Positions 47,489-59,550 are shown, counted from the stretch's first letter. The stretch: 64,000 nt of DNA from Neoconidiobolus thromboides FSU 785 (GCA_025603075.1 MU626278.1:114181-178180); one strand, 5' to 3'. A program made the numbers and translations. The notes: generated by a model from the sequence alone, not told the origin.

Positions 47489-47637
47489 GTTGAATTTATT
47501 ATAATCATTCTAATTTTTTAATAATATAAACGATCTAAATTAATATTAAAATAGATAATAGTTAATTAATTAAAAATGTTTTTAATTTTATTAGTTCTAT
47601 ATTCGTACCAACTTATTTAAAATTTTAGTATCATTTA

Positions 47638-48524
47638 TTAAACAGCAAAAGCGAACACATTAACAGTACAAAAAAAACTGTCTTCTTGATGATTATAAAT
47701 AATATGACCTAAAACAATAATAAATAATTAAAATTAAATTAAAAATTAAAAACAAAATAGATAATATGAAGTAAAACTTACGATCTAATTCTTCATCACA
47801 AAAACAAGAGGATGCAGTTTGAAATCCGGCTTCTTTTTTTTCCATAATAGTACAAGTAACTAATAATACATATAGTATATAATTAGTATTGAATTAAACT
47901 AATATATTAATATATCGAATTGTATTTCATATTCAATTATTTAAATGTTGTTGTGAAATAACATTTGGTGATGAATAAAAAGAATTGAACATGAATGAAA
48001 TACTAAATCAAATTCTAATACTTCAATTTAAAATAAGCTTTCTCTCTTCAATTTCTCTTTATCATTAAATAATTAAAACTTACCTAAATATTTAATACTT
48101 TCAATTGGGAATGGTAATTTTAATGTTATTACTTTGGATAATACAAAATCAATTAATTTTGTTTGTAACTCTTTAATACGATGATGTTGATATTTTTCTC
48201 CTTTAAGGATAGTCAAGATGCCCTAGAATATGATAGATTTGAGTTAATATTACTTGATTGATTTAATTACTTTGGTAGTTATGAATACATTATGAGTTTT
48301 GGAATTCCAAAATTATAGAAATGGCATTTTAAATTACGATGACTTACTTTTCGTATGATCTTTCGAATACTTTCTACATGTAAATTTTCCTAGAAATAAA
48401 AATTTATAAACTTAATTCTTTTTCAAAATGTATAAATTAATTTTATTACTTCCTTTTCTTCTTTTGCAATAGTGGTACTTTCTTTATTATTTAATATATC
48501 ATCAATATTAAGATATAAGTCCAT
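47638..48524 (-). CDS. DYNLT: Dynein light chain, Tctex type (DYNLT)
   Basis: Five exons (48524-48450, 48389-48348, 48222-48084, 47859-47782, 47708-47638) with introns of 60, 125, 224 and 73 nt give 134 residues. The joined protein shows the family order: an N-terminal helix pair, EKYQHHRIKELQTKLIDFVL, then KYLVTCTIMEKKEAGFQTAS and SCFCDEELD, and the last strand FFCTVNVFAF. The light chain dimerises on the dynein intermediate chain and links cargo. No single exon is longer than 46 codons, so the gene is easily missed. The 224-nt intron is the longest in the window. Same strand as the BLOC-1 subunit gene, 209 bp downstream of it. Confidence 0.9.
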
Positions 48525-48733
48525 TTTATTTTATCTTGAAGATAGAGTTTTTTGTTTTTTTGAATAAAAAGAAATAAGTGATGAAATAATATTGAGATTT
48601 TTAATTTGAGTGGCTTGAAATTCCAATCAAAAAAAAAATTTTATTGATAAAAAAAAATCGATTATAAAAAAATAAAAAATACAAAATAGAATAAGTAGTT
48701 TATATTACAAATAAAATTCTAAAAAAACGTATA

Positions 48734-49621
48734 TTAACGTTTACTTAAATTAGTAGGAACTCCAAAGTTGCTCATTTTTTTACTTGTCTCTTTTCTTTTT
48801 TTAATGGATTTAATCTTCTCCTCTAGAAAAAAAGTAAATTAATAAACAATTTAATTCCAATATAAATTTAATGATATATATCATAATAAAGATAATGTTA
48901 ATAACAACTTACCTAAATCAAATGAATACTCATCTAGTTCATTACTCACTAATTCTAAATAATCGATTTGTCGACTGATATCATCAATTTGTTTAAGATA
49001 AGGTTCAAAATCAGAAACTAAGATTTATATTAATAAAAATATTAGTACAATTAAAATAAAAACAATAGTATCAATTAAAATGACTCTATAATAATAGTAT
49101 GATAATTATTATTATTATTATGGCTATATTAGTAGAATAGAACAAGATAAAATTAACTTACAAGCTTGATTCATCTTATGTCCATCTGCAATCAACTCTT
49201 GTGCAACTAAAGACATTTTATTAAATTGTTTAATAGACTCTTGATTAAAATTTTCAAGTAAATTAATATCATCTGTGGCCACTATAAAAAAAACTCTTTA
49301 GTATTTATATAAAATGGTTCTTGGTTTTGATTTAATCTTTTTAAAACATCCTAATTTTCTATTATTATTGTTATGAAAGTCAACCTTTAAATAAAACCAA
49401 GTAAACTTACATAATAATTCACTATGAAAATACTCAGCTACTTTAGATATTGTTTTGTCTGTTTCTTGTTTTATTGCTGATTTATAATTATCAAAAGTTT
49501 CTTTTTCACTGTTATTTAAAGATTGACTCTTCACTGTATCTTGTTTAATTTCTAAATCTGGTTTTTCTGGATGAGATATTGTTTTTGATCGTGTTCGAGT
49601 GTTTGTATTAGTATTGTTCAT
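48734..49621 (-). CDS. BLOC1S2: BLOC-1 complex subunit 2 homologue
   Basis: Four exons (49621-49411, 49281-49162, 49017-48913, 48822-48734) with introns of 129, 144 and 90 nt give 174 residues. After a Thr/Asn/Lys-rich N-terminus (about 1-45) the rest is one long coiled coil: ISKVAEYFHSELL, DINLLENFNQESIKQFNKM, then FSDFEPYLKQIDDISRQIDY and LELVSNELDEYSFDLEEKIK. This follows the heptads of BLOC1S2, a subunit of BLOC-1/BORC complexes in endosome and lysosome trafficking. The tail is basic (KRKETSKKM). Budding-yeast BLOC-1 subunits are much more divergent, so the likeness to animal proteins is informative about lineage. The coiled-coil nature leaves some doubt. Confidence 0.8.
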
Positions 49622-49778
49622 AATTGAAATTACTTATTAATTTTATTGTTGTAATTGTTTTTTTATAGTAAAAGTGAGGATTAAATTGAATGAATATTAA
49701 AAAAAATTAAAATGTAATTTACAATAAAAAAAGCTAACTAATTTTATCTATTTTTATATAAAAAAATAGAAACTAGAA
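49622..49778. promoter_or_regulatory. Probable BLOC1S2 promoter, short
   Basis: 157 bp between the BLOC1S2 start and MITE copy 11. Any core promoter must lie here or within the MITE. AT-rich with A tracts; no defined motif. Confidence 0.3.
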
Positions 49779-49882
49779 AATTGGAGTGTTTTTTTGACTT
49801 CATTACTTTTTCCATCTTTTAGTGCTATTTAAGCGGAAAATTTGTTAGTAAAATTCTTGAACATAAAATACATCCCCAAATA
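49779..49882 (+). mobile_element. MITE copy 11, in BLOC1S2 5' flank
   Basis: Left end AATTGGAGTGTTTTTTTGAC, centre AGTGCTATTTAAGCGG, right end ATACATCCCCAAAT. Located 158 bp upstream of a start codon. The DNA from 49883 to 50178, up to the Snt2 stop, holds no other feature. Confidence 0.88.
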
Positions 49883-50178
49883 CTAACATCGGTAAATTCA
49901 AAATATAAAATAAATCAGATTAGTAAACTTTTATATTGAAGATAAAATGTTGACAAAATTAATGATTTTCTTTATGTTAATAGTTTAACTACAATCATCA
50001 CTATTAAAAACAGGGATTCATTAAAAATATTCAACTAATTAATTAGCAAAATTTAATACACAATAATACTTTCTTTTTTATTTTAAACTCATAGTTAAAC
50101 TTATCTTTAAGATAGACTAATTAATAGCTCATGATATCATATTAATTGATATCAAATCTTTGTTTATAATCACACATT

Positions 50179-53100
50179 TCATCTTCTAACTTTAAATTCT
50201 TTATCATTCCTGTCTTCATCTTCTTGACCTCTCTCCCTTTTAATTTTGTTTGAGAATAATTGGACATAATCAGGTAAAGAATCGGTAACTTTTCTATCTG
50301 ATTGAACTTTTTTTATTTTAGTAATAAAACAGTGATGGCATAATTTATGACATTGATTAGATTGTTCAATAAATGGCGAAAAATCCATGGAACTTAATTG
50401 GTTTAATTCTTCTTTTTGAAATCCGTTTTTAATAATGTACCACCAACATATCGATTCTTGAATTTCACAATTTAAACATGAATAGTTATTAAATAAAGTT
50501 TTCTTATACAATGTTTGAATTATTGAATCGTTGATTTTATTAACTTCATTATCCTTGTTCTTTTGTTCTACTCTTGGATTTTCAAACTTACTTTTCAATG
50601 TTTTTGCAAGATAGGTTCTCCCTTCAGAATCCAGTTGTTTTAAATGAATTAAATTGGAATCTAATAATTCTACCTTATGTTTTTTACATACAATAGTAGT
50701 TGAATAATCTTCGTTTTTATTTTCGACTTTTTCAAACCCAACAAATAAATTTTCTTTTTTTGCACAATATGTATGATAACAATCTTTGCAATGTTTGCAT
50801 TGAATTATAATACCCAATTTGCTATCACATATATTACATACTGAATTGTTATCTGTTTGTTTCACTAATTGGCTTAGACCAATAATTTTATTTTCATTAT
50901 TTATGAACAACTCATCTAATAATCCAAAGCAGCTTAAATGAATCCAATTACCCATAGAAGTTGCTTTTAAATCATATTTATCTTCTTTCTTTTGATAGCA
51001 TATTTTGCATATCGGATATTTTGAATAAATTTGTTCTTCTAAATTATTACAATAATCACATAACCATGGAATTGTACTATCTTTTATTTGAAGCTGATTA
51101 CTGCTATAACAATAAGAATGTACTTTTAACTGACATTGGTTACAGATTAATTTCATATCTTTATTATTTATATCTCCAAAACAAGCGTTACATTCTACAA
51201 TCTCATGATCCATATTGTTATTATTAACTTCCGTTGATTGTTGTTGAATTATATCTTTAGAACTACTCTGAACCAAAGGATCATGAAAATTATTTTCATT
51301 TTGATTAATAACTTCATTTCGATGTTCTTGTTTTAAACTACTAAAATTTCTCAATAATACGGATTTCGTTTCTAAATCTTTAACTGATAATTCTCCTTGA
51401 TCAACATTAATTTCTTCACTTGTTTCTGATTTTAAAGCATCTTCCTTATTAAATTTATTATCTTCATTATTAAATTTATTATCTTCATTATTAAATTTAT
51501 TATCTTCATTATTTCCTTTATTTTCTTCTACTTTTATATTTTCAACTATTTTACTACTTCTTTTTGCTTTAGGTTTTGTATTACTTTTACTTCCTTTTTC
51601 GTTCTTAACTGATACAGATTGCGAACGAACTGACACTTGATCTAAAGATTCAGGCGGTAGTGAATTTTCATTAGATCCTTTACTACCGCCCTTTTTATTT
51701 GTCTTAAGTTTGATTGAAGCTGATGTACCTTTAGGAGTTGAACTTGATTTTTGAGTTAATGATTTATTCAATTTCTTTGCACCTTTTTTCTCTATAAAAA
51801 ATAAAAAATATCAACACCCAACTCATAATAAATTCAAAAACCTACTTACTATTCCCTAATCGATCATTATTTTGAGGAGGTACACCATAACGATATAAGT
51901 ATTGAGCACAATTGGTACAAAAATATGATAATTCTTTATTTTGTTTCGAAACATATTTAGGTACCTTTTCCCATTTACTTTGATCCGTTATTTCACAATT
52001 AGGACATATTTTTATAGTCGCTGTTACTTTACGTCGCTGACGGCCATCTTCTTCAATTTCTTCTTCATCACTCGTATCTCCATCTGGGATGTATTCTAAA
52101 TCATCTGGAAAAATTAAATTCATTAATTTTTTCCTTCGGGGTTTAAATTTAGTTCCTAATCTTGCTCTTTCTCTTTCTACATCCGCTTTCCAAATATAAA
52201 AGCGTTCTAATGCTCCTTTATCTGTCATTGATGGAAACTAAATAAATCATAATTTACAAATTTAATTTTACATAATTAATAATAAATTAAGACTTACTTC
52301 AGCAGCAATTTTATCAAAATCTGGATGATATTTTAATAAAGCATTTTCAAATTGTTTTTCAGGTGCCAAATGAGCCTGATAATTATAATCTAGTGGAGAT
52401 AATAATTTTAATTCTTTAATAACTTTTTCCTCATTAAAATTAGTTTTATAAATTAAATAATATAATTTATCATTAAATTGATTAGAATGAGTGGGTATTG
52501 GCCAATTCATTGATTTGACTTTTTTAACTATTCTTTTTGTTAGTAATCGTTTCCTTAATGTGTTTGCAGTAAATAATATCGTTTGGTTTTTGCTGATAGG
52601 AAATAATTCTTTATCTAATTCTATTATTTATATTTATATTAGTAAATATAGTAACAGTTCATACATGAATTATTACCTTCATCAAACTTAGGATCATCTA
52701 GTTTTTTTAACTCTTCTTCTTCTAGTTTTCCTTTTTCTTTAACTTGTTCATTAGTTAAAAAATAACGATATTCTTTATCCTCTTCTTTTTTGGTTTCATA
52801 ATCATTATATCCTTTTTTGGGTATTGTTCTATCTGGTCCTTGATATTCTGGTATTTCAATTTGATGTGCTTTACCTACTGGTACTGGTGATGTATAATAA
52901 ATATTACGACTTAGTTCTATAATTTTATAATATAAAACAAATCAATATTTATTGATTAAAATGTCATAAAAATTTACCTGATCCATCCTCAATAGTAGTG
53001 TATTTACCATAGTAACGAATAGGCTGTAAATCCGTACATCTAAGTTCAACTTGAGTAAATATTTCATTTGGATCTATAGAAAATTTCCATAAAAATTAAC

Positions 53101-53975
53101 AATTAACTCTTATAAAAATTAGCTACTTACCAGCTAAAGCACCTTGAAGTTCGGAGCCTTTACCTTTAGGGGAAGGGGGTAGTTCGGCTTGTTTTAATTT
53201 AGGTATAGTTTGACTAGGATCATTGAAATCGACGTTTGCTTTAGCTAAACAAGTGGAACATTGGAATAAAAAGCCTTTTGAAAATTTTCTAGTAACTTTA
53301 GGAACTGCACATTCTGGATGAAACGCTTTATCACAAAACATACAACGTAAAGAGGTATTACTATGTAAAATAAATAAATTGATATCAATATTATTATATA
53401 AATTTAGCTAACCTTGGTGCCCATTTTTGACAGTTATCGCAGCTTCTTATAGCTTCTTGTAATTTTTTAACTTCACTTTTTTCAGCAAATATAAAAGTAA
53501 ACATTTGTTTTAATTTCTCTAGAATATTTTCGGGTAAATTAGTGATCATCTCAGTAGGTAAAACCTCCAACAAAATGGATCTAAACCTTTCATAAAATTG
53601 GGAAAAATAAAAATGATTTTCCAACTGTTTATAACTATTAATATCGCTAATATAACTGACATGAGTGACCACACATTTACCAATGATATGCGAGATATGT
53701 ATGACTTCGGTTGAATAGGTCATAAATAATAAATTAGGGTCATCTTTTGAGTTCCATTCACATCCCGTGTTAAATTTTCGATAAAAATGACATACTTCGA
53801 GATTAACATCTTTTTTACTTTTGGAGGGAAAGATATGTGTGATTCGAACTACTTGATAGAATTCACCTGGTTTAATAGCGGCTAAATATACACAGTCATT
53901 TACCTTGACGACGGAGCCATCTTTTAATGTAATTGATGGGGGGACTACTAATTCACTATTGGCAAGAGTACTCAT
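50179..53975 (-). CDS. SNT2: Snt2-like chromatin reader (BAH, PHD, SANT-like, GATA-like, extended PHD)
   Basis: Seven exons (53975-53413, 53360-53131, 53073-52978, 52916-52677, 52620-52298, 52237-51850, 51791-50179) with introns of 52-61 nt give 1150 residues. Domains in order: BAH about 15-150 (DGSVVKVNDCVYLA; YSTEVIHISHIIGKC); PHD1 about 180-240 (CDNCQKWAPSNTSLRCMFCD; FHPEC); a helical ELM2/SANT-like middle; a GATA-like finger (CPNCEITDQSKW...YFCTNC) near 580; a Lys/Asn-rich linker; then PHD2 (CNACFGDINN...HSYC) and an extended PHD (CKICYQKKED; CNICDSKLGI; CKHCKDCYHTYC) at about 830-1000. This matches Snt2, which in yeasts joins H3-tail reading to Rpd3/Ecm5 or Lid2-type complexes. Exon 1 uses a GTTAGC donor. 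Confidence 0.92.
51451..51513 (-). repeat. Three 21-bp tandem repeats coding NKFNNED
   Basis: Period-21 repeat (AAATTTATTATCTTCATTAT plus T on the plus strand) in the Snt2 linker, three identical units giving three NKFNNED heptads. Identity suggests recent expansion. Confidence 0.9.
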
Positions 53976-54321
53976 CTTTTGACGAAGGAAATTATGAGTA
54001 ATATACTAAAGATTAAAAAATTAGAAATTAAAAAATTGATTTTGTAAGTTTTATTGTTATGTATTTTTTTGGTTCTTAAAAATGAATGGTTTTTAGCTTG
54101 TGCAAATTTAAACTATTAATTTAAATATTTATAAAAAATTTAGAATGAGTAATTAAGAATATGAAGTTTATTAGACCTTATATATAATTTAAAATAATCC
54201 ATTTTATTCACAGTATATTTCATAAGGTATATTATCTTAATATCTAAATATTTCTATTGCTACTAATTATTTTTATTAGCCAACCCAATTTAATATCAAA
54301 GTTAGACTTATGTAATCCACT
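53976..54321. other. Snt2 promoter side
   Basis: 346 bp of AT-rich DNA between the Snt2 start and MITE copy 12. No ORF. Confidence 0.55.
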
Positions 54322-54427
54322 ATATGGGGATGTTTTTTTTGACTTCATTACTTTTTCATCTTTTAAGCACTATTTGAGTAGAAAAGTTGTTAGTAAAATT
54401 CTTAAACACAAAAATACATCACCATAT
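54322..54427 (+). mobile_element. MITE copy 12
   Basis: Well-preserved ends ATATGGGGATGTTTTTTTTG and ACATCACCATAT, centre AAGCACTATTTGAGTAG. Inverted partner of copy 13, 180 bp away. It accounts for most of a chance 71-codon frame here. Confidence 0.93.
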
Positions 54428-54607
54428 AACCAATATAAATCACTTTTATTCTATTTGTTATTTATTGAATAATATATTATTATTACCTACAGACAAATGC
54501 CTATCGTCCATATATCTTAGTTTGATTTATAAGGCCATTACTTGTTTTTATGTTTAATGGACAAATTTTGTTTACAATATTATATGAAATAGTGATTAAT
54601 TATAAAT

Positions 54608-54711
54608 ATACAGGGATGTATTTTTGTATAAGAATTTTACCAACAAATTTTCCACTCAAATAGCGCTTAAAAAATGGAAAAAATAATGAAGTCAAAAAAC
54701 ACTCCCATACG
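54608..54711 (-). mobile_element. MITE copy 13
   Basis: Left end ATACAGGGATGTATTTTTGT, centre CTCAAATAGCGCTTAAAAAA, right end ACACTCCCATACGT. Forms a tail-to-tail inverted pair with copy 12. Confidence 0.9.
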
Positions 54712-54738
54712 TACTAAGAAATAATCAAAATAAAAAAT

Positions 54739-55181
54739 GGTGGTAAAATACATTAGAATTTGTTAAAGAAATTGATTACCAGGACTCAATTATTGAATTT
54801 GATAATATACAAGCCCTTTAGGAGAATAACTATGTCACTTTTGTTCAAGTTGATGTGGATACGATCAATGGTTTAGGACACATATAATCAACATTAGAAG
54901 CAAACAACAACCCAAATTAATTGTAATCTAAATAATTTTTAAAATTCTTGAAAGAGCTCGATGCATAAGTGTCTAATTAATAAACGAAGAAAAATTTAAA
55001 GAACAAACGAAAGAGATTATAAAACTTTGACCTTACATCCACTTCTATTATCTGTTAGACAACTTTGGACAAGTTTTGACTCATTTCTACATACTATTCT
55101 CCACTTTACATGTATGAACTCTAGAGTAGGGCATAAAGGCTTTTTAGCAGAAGGTATCCTGTGTGGACTTTGTAGATAGTC
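54739..55181 (+). pseudogene. Decayed coding remnant, unidentified
   Basis: Short protein-like blocks broken by stops: LEFVKEIDYQDSIIEFDNIQ, a stop, then ENNYVTFVQVDVDTINGLGH, and further on FWTSFDSFLHTILHFTCMNS. This looks like a degraded gene or transposon fragment rather than random AT DNA. No family recognised. Confidence 0.3.
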
Positions 55182-56192
55182 TGAAATTAAGTAAGTGTTA
55201 AATTACATCTTTTTTACATAAAAGCTTAATTTATAAAGATAGTATCTTTGAGATATTTAAAAACTAATTAGTCAAATCAACTACTTAATTCTATTTTTTA
55301 TTTTTACTTTTATGTATTATAATATAAGTAATATTCAATAAACAATAATTATTATAACTATATGGTAGATTTAACGTCTGCTTGAAAATGAATTCACAAA
55401 AAATTATTTATTATGTATAATATCAGATTCATTAACCTTATTTTAAACTCATCTGATTGTTAAGTTGACATATAACACCAAACCATTTCATAAATAAATA
55501 GTCATATAACACAAGTGTTATTATAATGGATTGAAAATATTTATTCTCATCAGTCAATCGATTAGCAAATAAAAGTATAATATTTTATCAAAAGCTGTTT
55601 CATAGTGTTTATTAAATTAAATTATCAGGTTTGAAATAATCAAAAAAGGGATGTCATTGCCAGTAACAGGAGTAGTTGAACCAAATGAATCTCCAGTAAC
55701 AGAAGCGTTTTAATGTTAGTTTTAATGTTGTTTTTAATACAATAAAATCTTGTAATATATAAATTTTATTTAAAATTTTTAAAATATAATAGTTGGATAT
55801 CAATGGCCTGTAATCACTATTTTACTATTTTACTATATGTATTTGTGTTTTTCCCATTATTAACATTTTCATTAATATTTAAGTATATATACAAAATTAT
55901 GAGATATTCAATATCTTGCCATTATTATTGTGGTTATTATTGCCATTATTGTTATTTATTTGTAGATATTATGATAATATATATTTTCCTATCTATTGTC
56001 TAATATACAAAATCGAAAATTAATTAAACCTATAAATTAGAGCAATCAAGCTTAAAGCTTAAACTTGATTAGTCAAAACTGGGAACATAAAAGTTTGGCG
56101 TAAATTAGGCTGTATTGTAAAAGGATTAAGAAACTGCTTGATTTAAGGTCTCTTCTACGCGTTCACTTTAGAACTCCTAACCTCCATTTAAT
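55182..56192. other. Intergenic, upstream of eS6
   Basis: 1 kb of AT-rich DNA. A hydrophobic 66-codon frame at 55803-56003 is probably chance. The last 150 bp before the eS6 start must hold its promoter; a small palindromic AAGCTTAAAGCTTAAACTT string lies near 56048. Confidence 0.5.
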
Positions 56193-57213
56193 ATGAAGGT
56201 AATTTTACCATAGTCAATAAAGAAATTAAAACAGAGATAACGATATCAAAATGGATGCATCCATCAAATTATCAGCTATAAAATAGACCTTTAAAACTTT
56301 AATTTTAATATAAATATTGGTCAATAAACGAATTATCGAAATTACACAACAATAAATTTATAAACAAGATGTCTGAAACTTTTTATTACAGTTGAACATT
56401 GCCAACCCAGCCACTGGCTGCCAAAAACTTATTGATATTGATGATGAGCGTAAAGTGTAAGTATTTTGTTTTTCTATTTTACTATATAAACTATGAAACA
56501 TTCTCCTAATCTGAGTGCTAAAAGATATATATAGTCGTGTCTTCTATGAAAAACGTATGTCTGCTGAAGTTGCTGGTGACACCATTGGAGATGAATTCAA
56601 AGGTTACGTTTTCCGTATCACCGGTGGTAACGATAAACAAGGTTTCCCAATGAAACAAGGTATCCTTGTTCCAGGTCGTGTACGTCTCCTTTTATCTAAA
56701 GGACACTCTTGCTACCGCCCACGTCGTACTGGTGAACGTAAACGTAAGTCAGTACGTGGTTGCATTGTAGGTTCCGATTTATCTGTCATTTCCCTTGTTA
56801 TTGTTAAACAAGGTGAATCTGATATTCCCGGACTTACCGATACCATTCAACCAAAACGTCTTGGTCCAAAACGTGCCAACAACATTCGTAAACTTTTCAA
56901 TCTTACTAAAGAAGATGATGTACGTAAATTTGTTGTCCGTCGTGAAATTCAACCAAAAGATGAATCCAAAAAACCATACACCAAGGCTCCAAAGATCCAA
57001 CGTTTAGTAACTCCAATCCGTATCCAACGTAAGAAAGCTCTCATCAAAAAGAAGAATGAACGTATTGCTAAGTCTAAGGAAGAAGCTGCTGACTATGCTA
57101 AACTTCTTGCTCAACGTACCAAAGAGTATCGTGAAAAGAAAGAAGAACTCAAGAAACGTAGAGCTTCCTCCAGAGGTTCTAAAGTTTCTAAGGTCTCTGA
57201 AGTTAAGGCCTAA
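56193..57213 (+). CDS. RPS6: 40S ribosomal protein eS6
   Basis: Three exons (56193-56198, 56392-56456, 56535-57213) with introns of 193 and 78 nt give 249 residues. Exon 1 is only ATGAAG, placed by the family N-terminus [15 protein letters not shown] and the GTAATT donor; yeast RPS6 genes have an intron at the same place. Conserved blocks: [18 protein letters not shown], [24 protein letters not shown] region (here [20 protein letters not shown]), [13 protein letters not shown], and the long basic C-terminal helix. The tail ends [20 protein letters not shown]-like, with the Arg/Ser cluster phosphorylated by TOR-pathway kinases in relatives. Strong bias to ACC, ATC, CGT, AAG and GGT codons marks high expression. 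Confidence 0.97.
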
Positions 57214-58224
57214 ATTAGGACAAAATAAATAAGTTAATTGAAAAGATAGAGGTAAATTTAATATCGCTAAAACCTGACTGTTTCGAGATTGTTTTTGTTT
57301 TCTTTATTTTTTTTAACTAATTTAGATTATTTTATTTTATTAACTTTTTAGATAATAATGAGGGCAATAAAAATAATATTGTGGATAAAAATGGCATTTT
57401 ATAAGCTTGTCAAATAAGAGCAAAGGAGTTAAGAAATAATTAAGGAAAAAGACATATAAATAGTATCAAATGTAAAGAAAGTGTAGCGACAGCTTTAAAG
57501 AATTAGATATGGATTTGTCTACGATTAGCTATCAATATATCGACATGGCTTATAGAAATGCATTATTTTAAAATACCAGATATAACAGACTATATGCTTT
57601 TAAGTTGATAGAGTATTTCATAATCAGGCAAAAAGATTGAATTATAGTTACATATAGAAAGATTCGTTGTTAAATAAGTTAGTAGTTTAAGTTATTTTCT
57701 AACCATAAATTCTTTGATTTATAATAATAATTGGATTTAAAATATATATTTGTAAAGTTCATTAATTTGTTGGTTTGTTATTATGTGTTTACTTTGGTGC
57801 TTACTCAATTAGTTCATGAAAATTACTAAAGTTTGATTTTAGTATATCATAATAAATAAAAAATATAAAAATATAAAAAATATCATTTCATTTTTAAATT
57901 TGTTATTCGACTATGTTCAAAGATAGTTTATTAAATTATTATACCTTTTATTTGATTTTATTCTAATATATAGCGGTTTTATTTAAATATTAATATTAGT
58001 CCTTAATGCTTACATTAAATAATATATGGTATCAATTAATTATAATATAAATTGATAGAATATGGTCTATACTGAGATTTAATATTAACTGAAATTATAG
58101 TAAGCTGAATATTAAATTAATGACTGTAAATTGGTTCTAATTGGACAGCTAATAAAACCATTGTTGAATAGCAAAATGATGAGTAATGTTTTAAAGCATT
58201 GTTTTTTTATAAACGTAGTTTTCA
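57214..58224. other. Intergenic, eS6 3' flank to Bud32 promoter
   Basis: 1 kb of AT-rich DNA; no ORF or repeat copy. Confidence 0.55.
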
Positions 58225-59204
58225 ATGGAACTAATAAGCCAAGGAGCAGAAGCTGTAAGGACTTGTAACAGTATTAATAAAATTTTGAAAAGTGTGGAAT
58301 CAATCATAACCAAAAGATTTATTAATATGAAAGATTTGCAAAAAAGGATTAAAATTTATTTTGTTTAGAGAGTATATAAAATCGATTACTTGGGAGTACC
58401 AGCAATTTTAAAGCAAAGATTCAAAAAAACTTATCGACTTCCAGAGTTAGATGCTAAAATAACTAAAAGTCGAGTACTCCAGGTAAAAAATTTAAGTTAA
58501 AGTTATTTTTTAATTAGTTAAAGGAAGCTCGGTCAATGTATCGCTGTCAAAAAGCAAACATAGCAACGCCAACCATTTACGATGTATGTCCAGAGGACAG
58601 TACATTAACGATGGAATTAATATCTGGATTGAGCATTAAAGAATTAATCTATCGTTATGGAAAAAAGCCAGAGGCAGCCAATTTTTTAAAAAGTAGATAA
58701 TTCATATTTTATTTGATATTTTTAATCCTCGACTTTCTAAGGTGTAATGACTAAGATTGGCAAAGTTTTGTTTTCAATGCATGAAATTAATATTATACAT
58801 GGGGATCTCACTACTTCAAATATTATGTTAAACGTTAACTCAATAGACGCTGATATTGACAAAGAGAGTTATAAAGTTGTTTTGATTGATTTTGGATTAA
58901 GTTATATTGACTCTCATACGGAAGACAAAGCAGTAGATCTATATGTTTTAGAACGTGCATTCCTTTCTACTCACCCAGAATCTACCCATCTAGTAATCTA
59001 TATTTAATACTTTAAATTAATTATTTATGTTTTATAGTTTGAAGATGTATTATCATCTTATATGGGAGATGAAAAGAATGGTAATAAAATTACTAAACCA
59101 ATTTTAAATAGATTAGAAGATGGTAAATATTTTATTTATTTTTTTACATGTAACTTATTTCTTCAGTTCGTTTACGTGGGAGGAAACGCTCGATGATAGG
59201 TTAA
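58225..59204 (+). CDS. BUD32: KEOPS/EKC complex kinase-ATPase Bud32 (PRPK)
   Basis: Six exons (58225-58254, 58369-58482, 58524-58692, 58742-58992, 59038-59122, 59167-59204) with introns of 114, 41, 49, 45 and 44 nt give 228 residues, the normal Bud32 size. The first exon [10 protein letters not shown] is the family start. Blocks: [19 protein letters not shown] with the catalytic Lys region, [19 protein letters not shown] hinge, [12 protein letters not shown] (catalytic loop), [10 protein letters not shown] (metal motif), FLSTHPES, and the invariant end [11 protein letters not shown]. The complex makes the t6A tRNA modification. Intron 2 is the shortest in the window and needs an AAAG acceptor to keep LQEARS; a TTAG six bases earlier would add Leu-Lys. 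Confidence 0.96.
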
Positions 59205-59550
59205 ATGCATTTAGTTTATGATGAATTTGGGTATACTTTGATTTTAGAATTCTCTAAATAGAATACATCTTACGTTAATATTTTACTAATATAAACAAAC
59301 CTAAAGGATGTGCTAAACTTCATATTTTGGTATTTATGTTTTATTCTCATTATATATAATAGGTCATTATATAGATTTAAATTTTAATATTAAAGTCATT
59401 TTCGACATTTTCATATAAATTAGTACTTTTATACTAATAACATAACTAGAATTAAATCAATATTTTAAAACTAAAAAATAAACATTTAATATTGTTAGTA
59501 ACTATTATTAATATCTAATATACGTAAGAATATACTGATAAATGGATTTA
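59205..59550. other. Intergenic between convergent Bud32 and DMT transporter genes
   Basis: 346 bp of AT-rich DNA containing both 3' ends. No ORF or repeat copy. Confidence 0.6.

Noticed and set aside
54257-54472. 71-codon plus-strand frame
   Set aside because: More than half of it is MITE copy 12; no family features.
55803-56003. Hydrophobic 66-codon frame upstream of eS6
   Set aside because: Composition is what T-rich DNA gives by chance; no family pattern, and no splice partner found.
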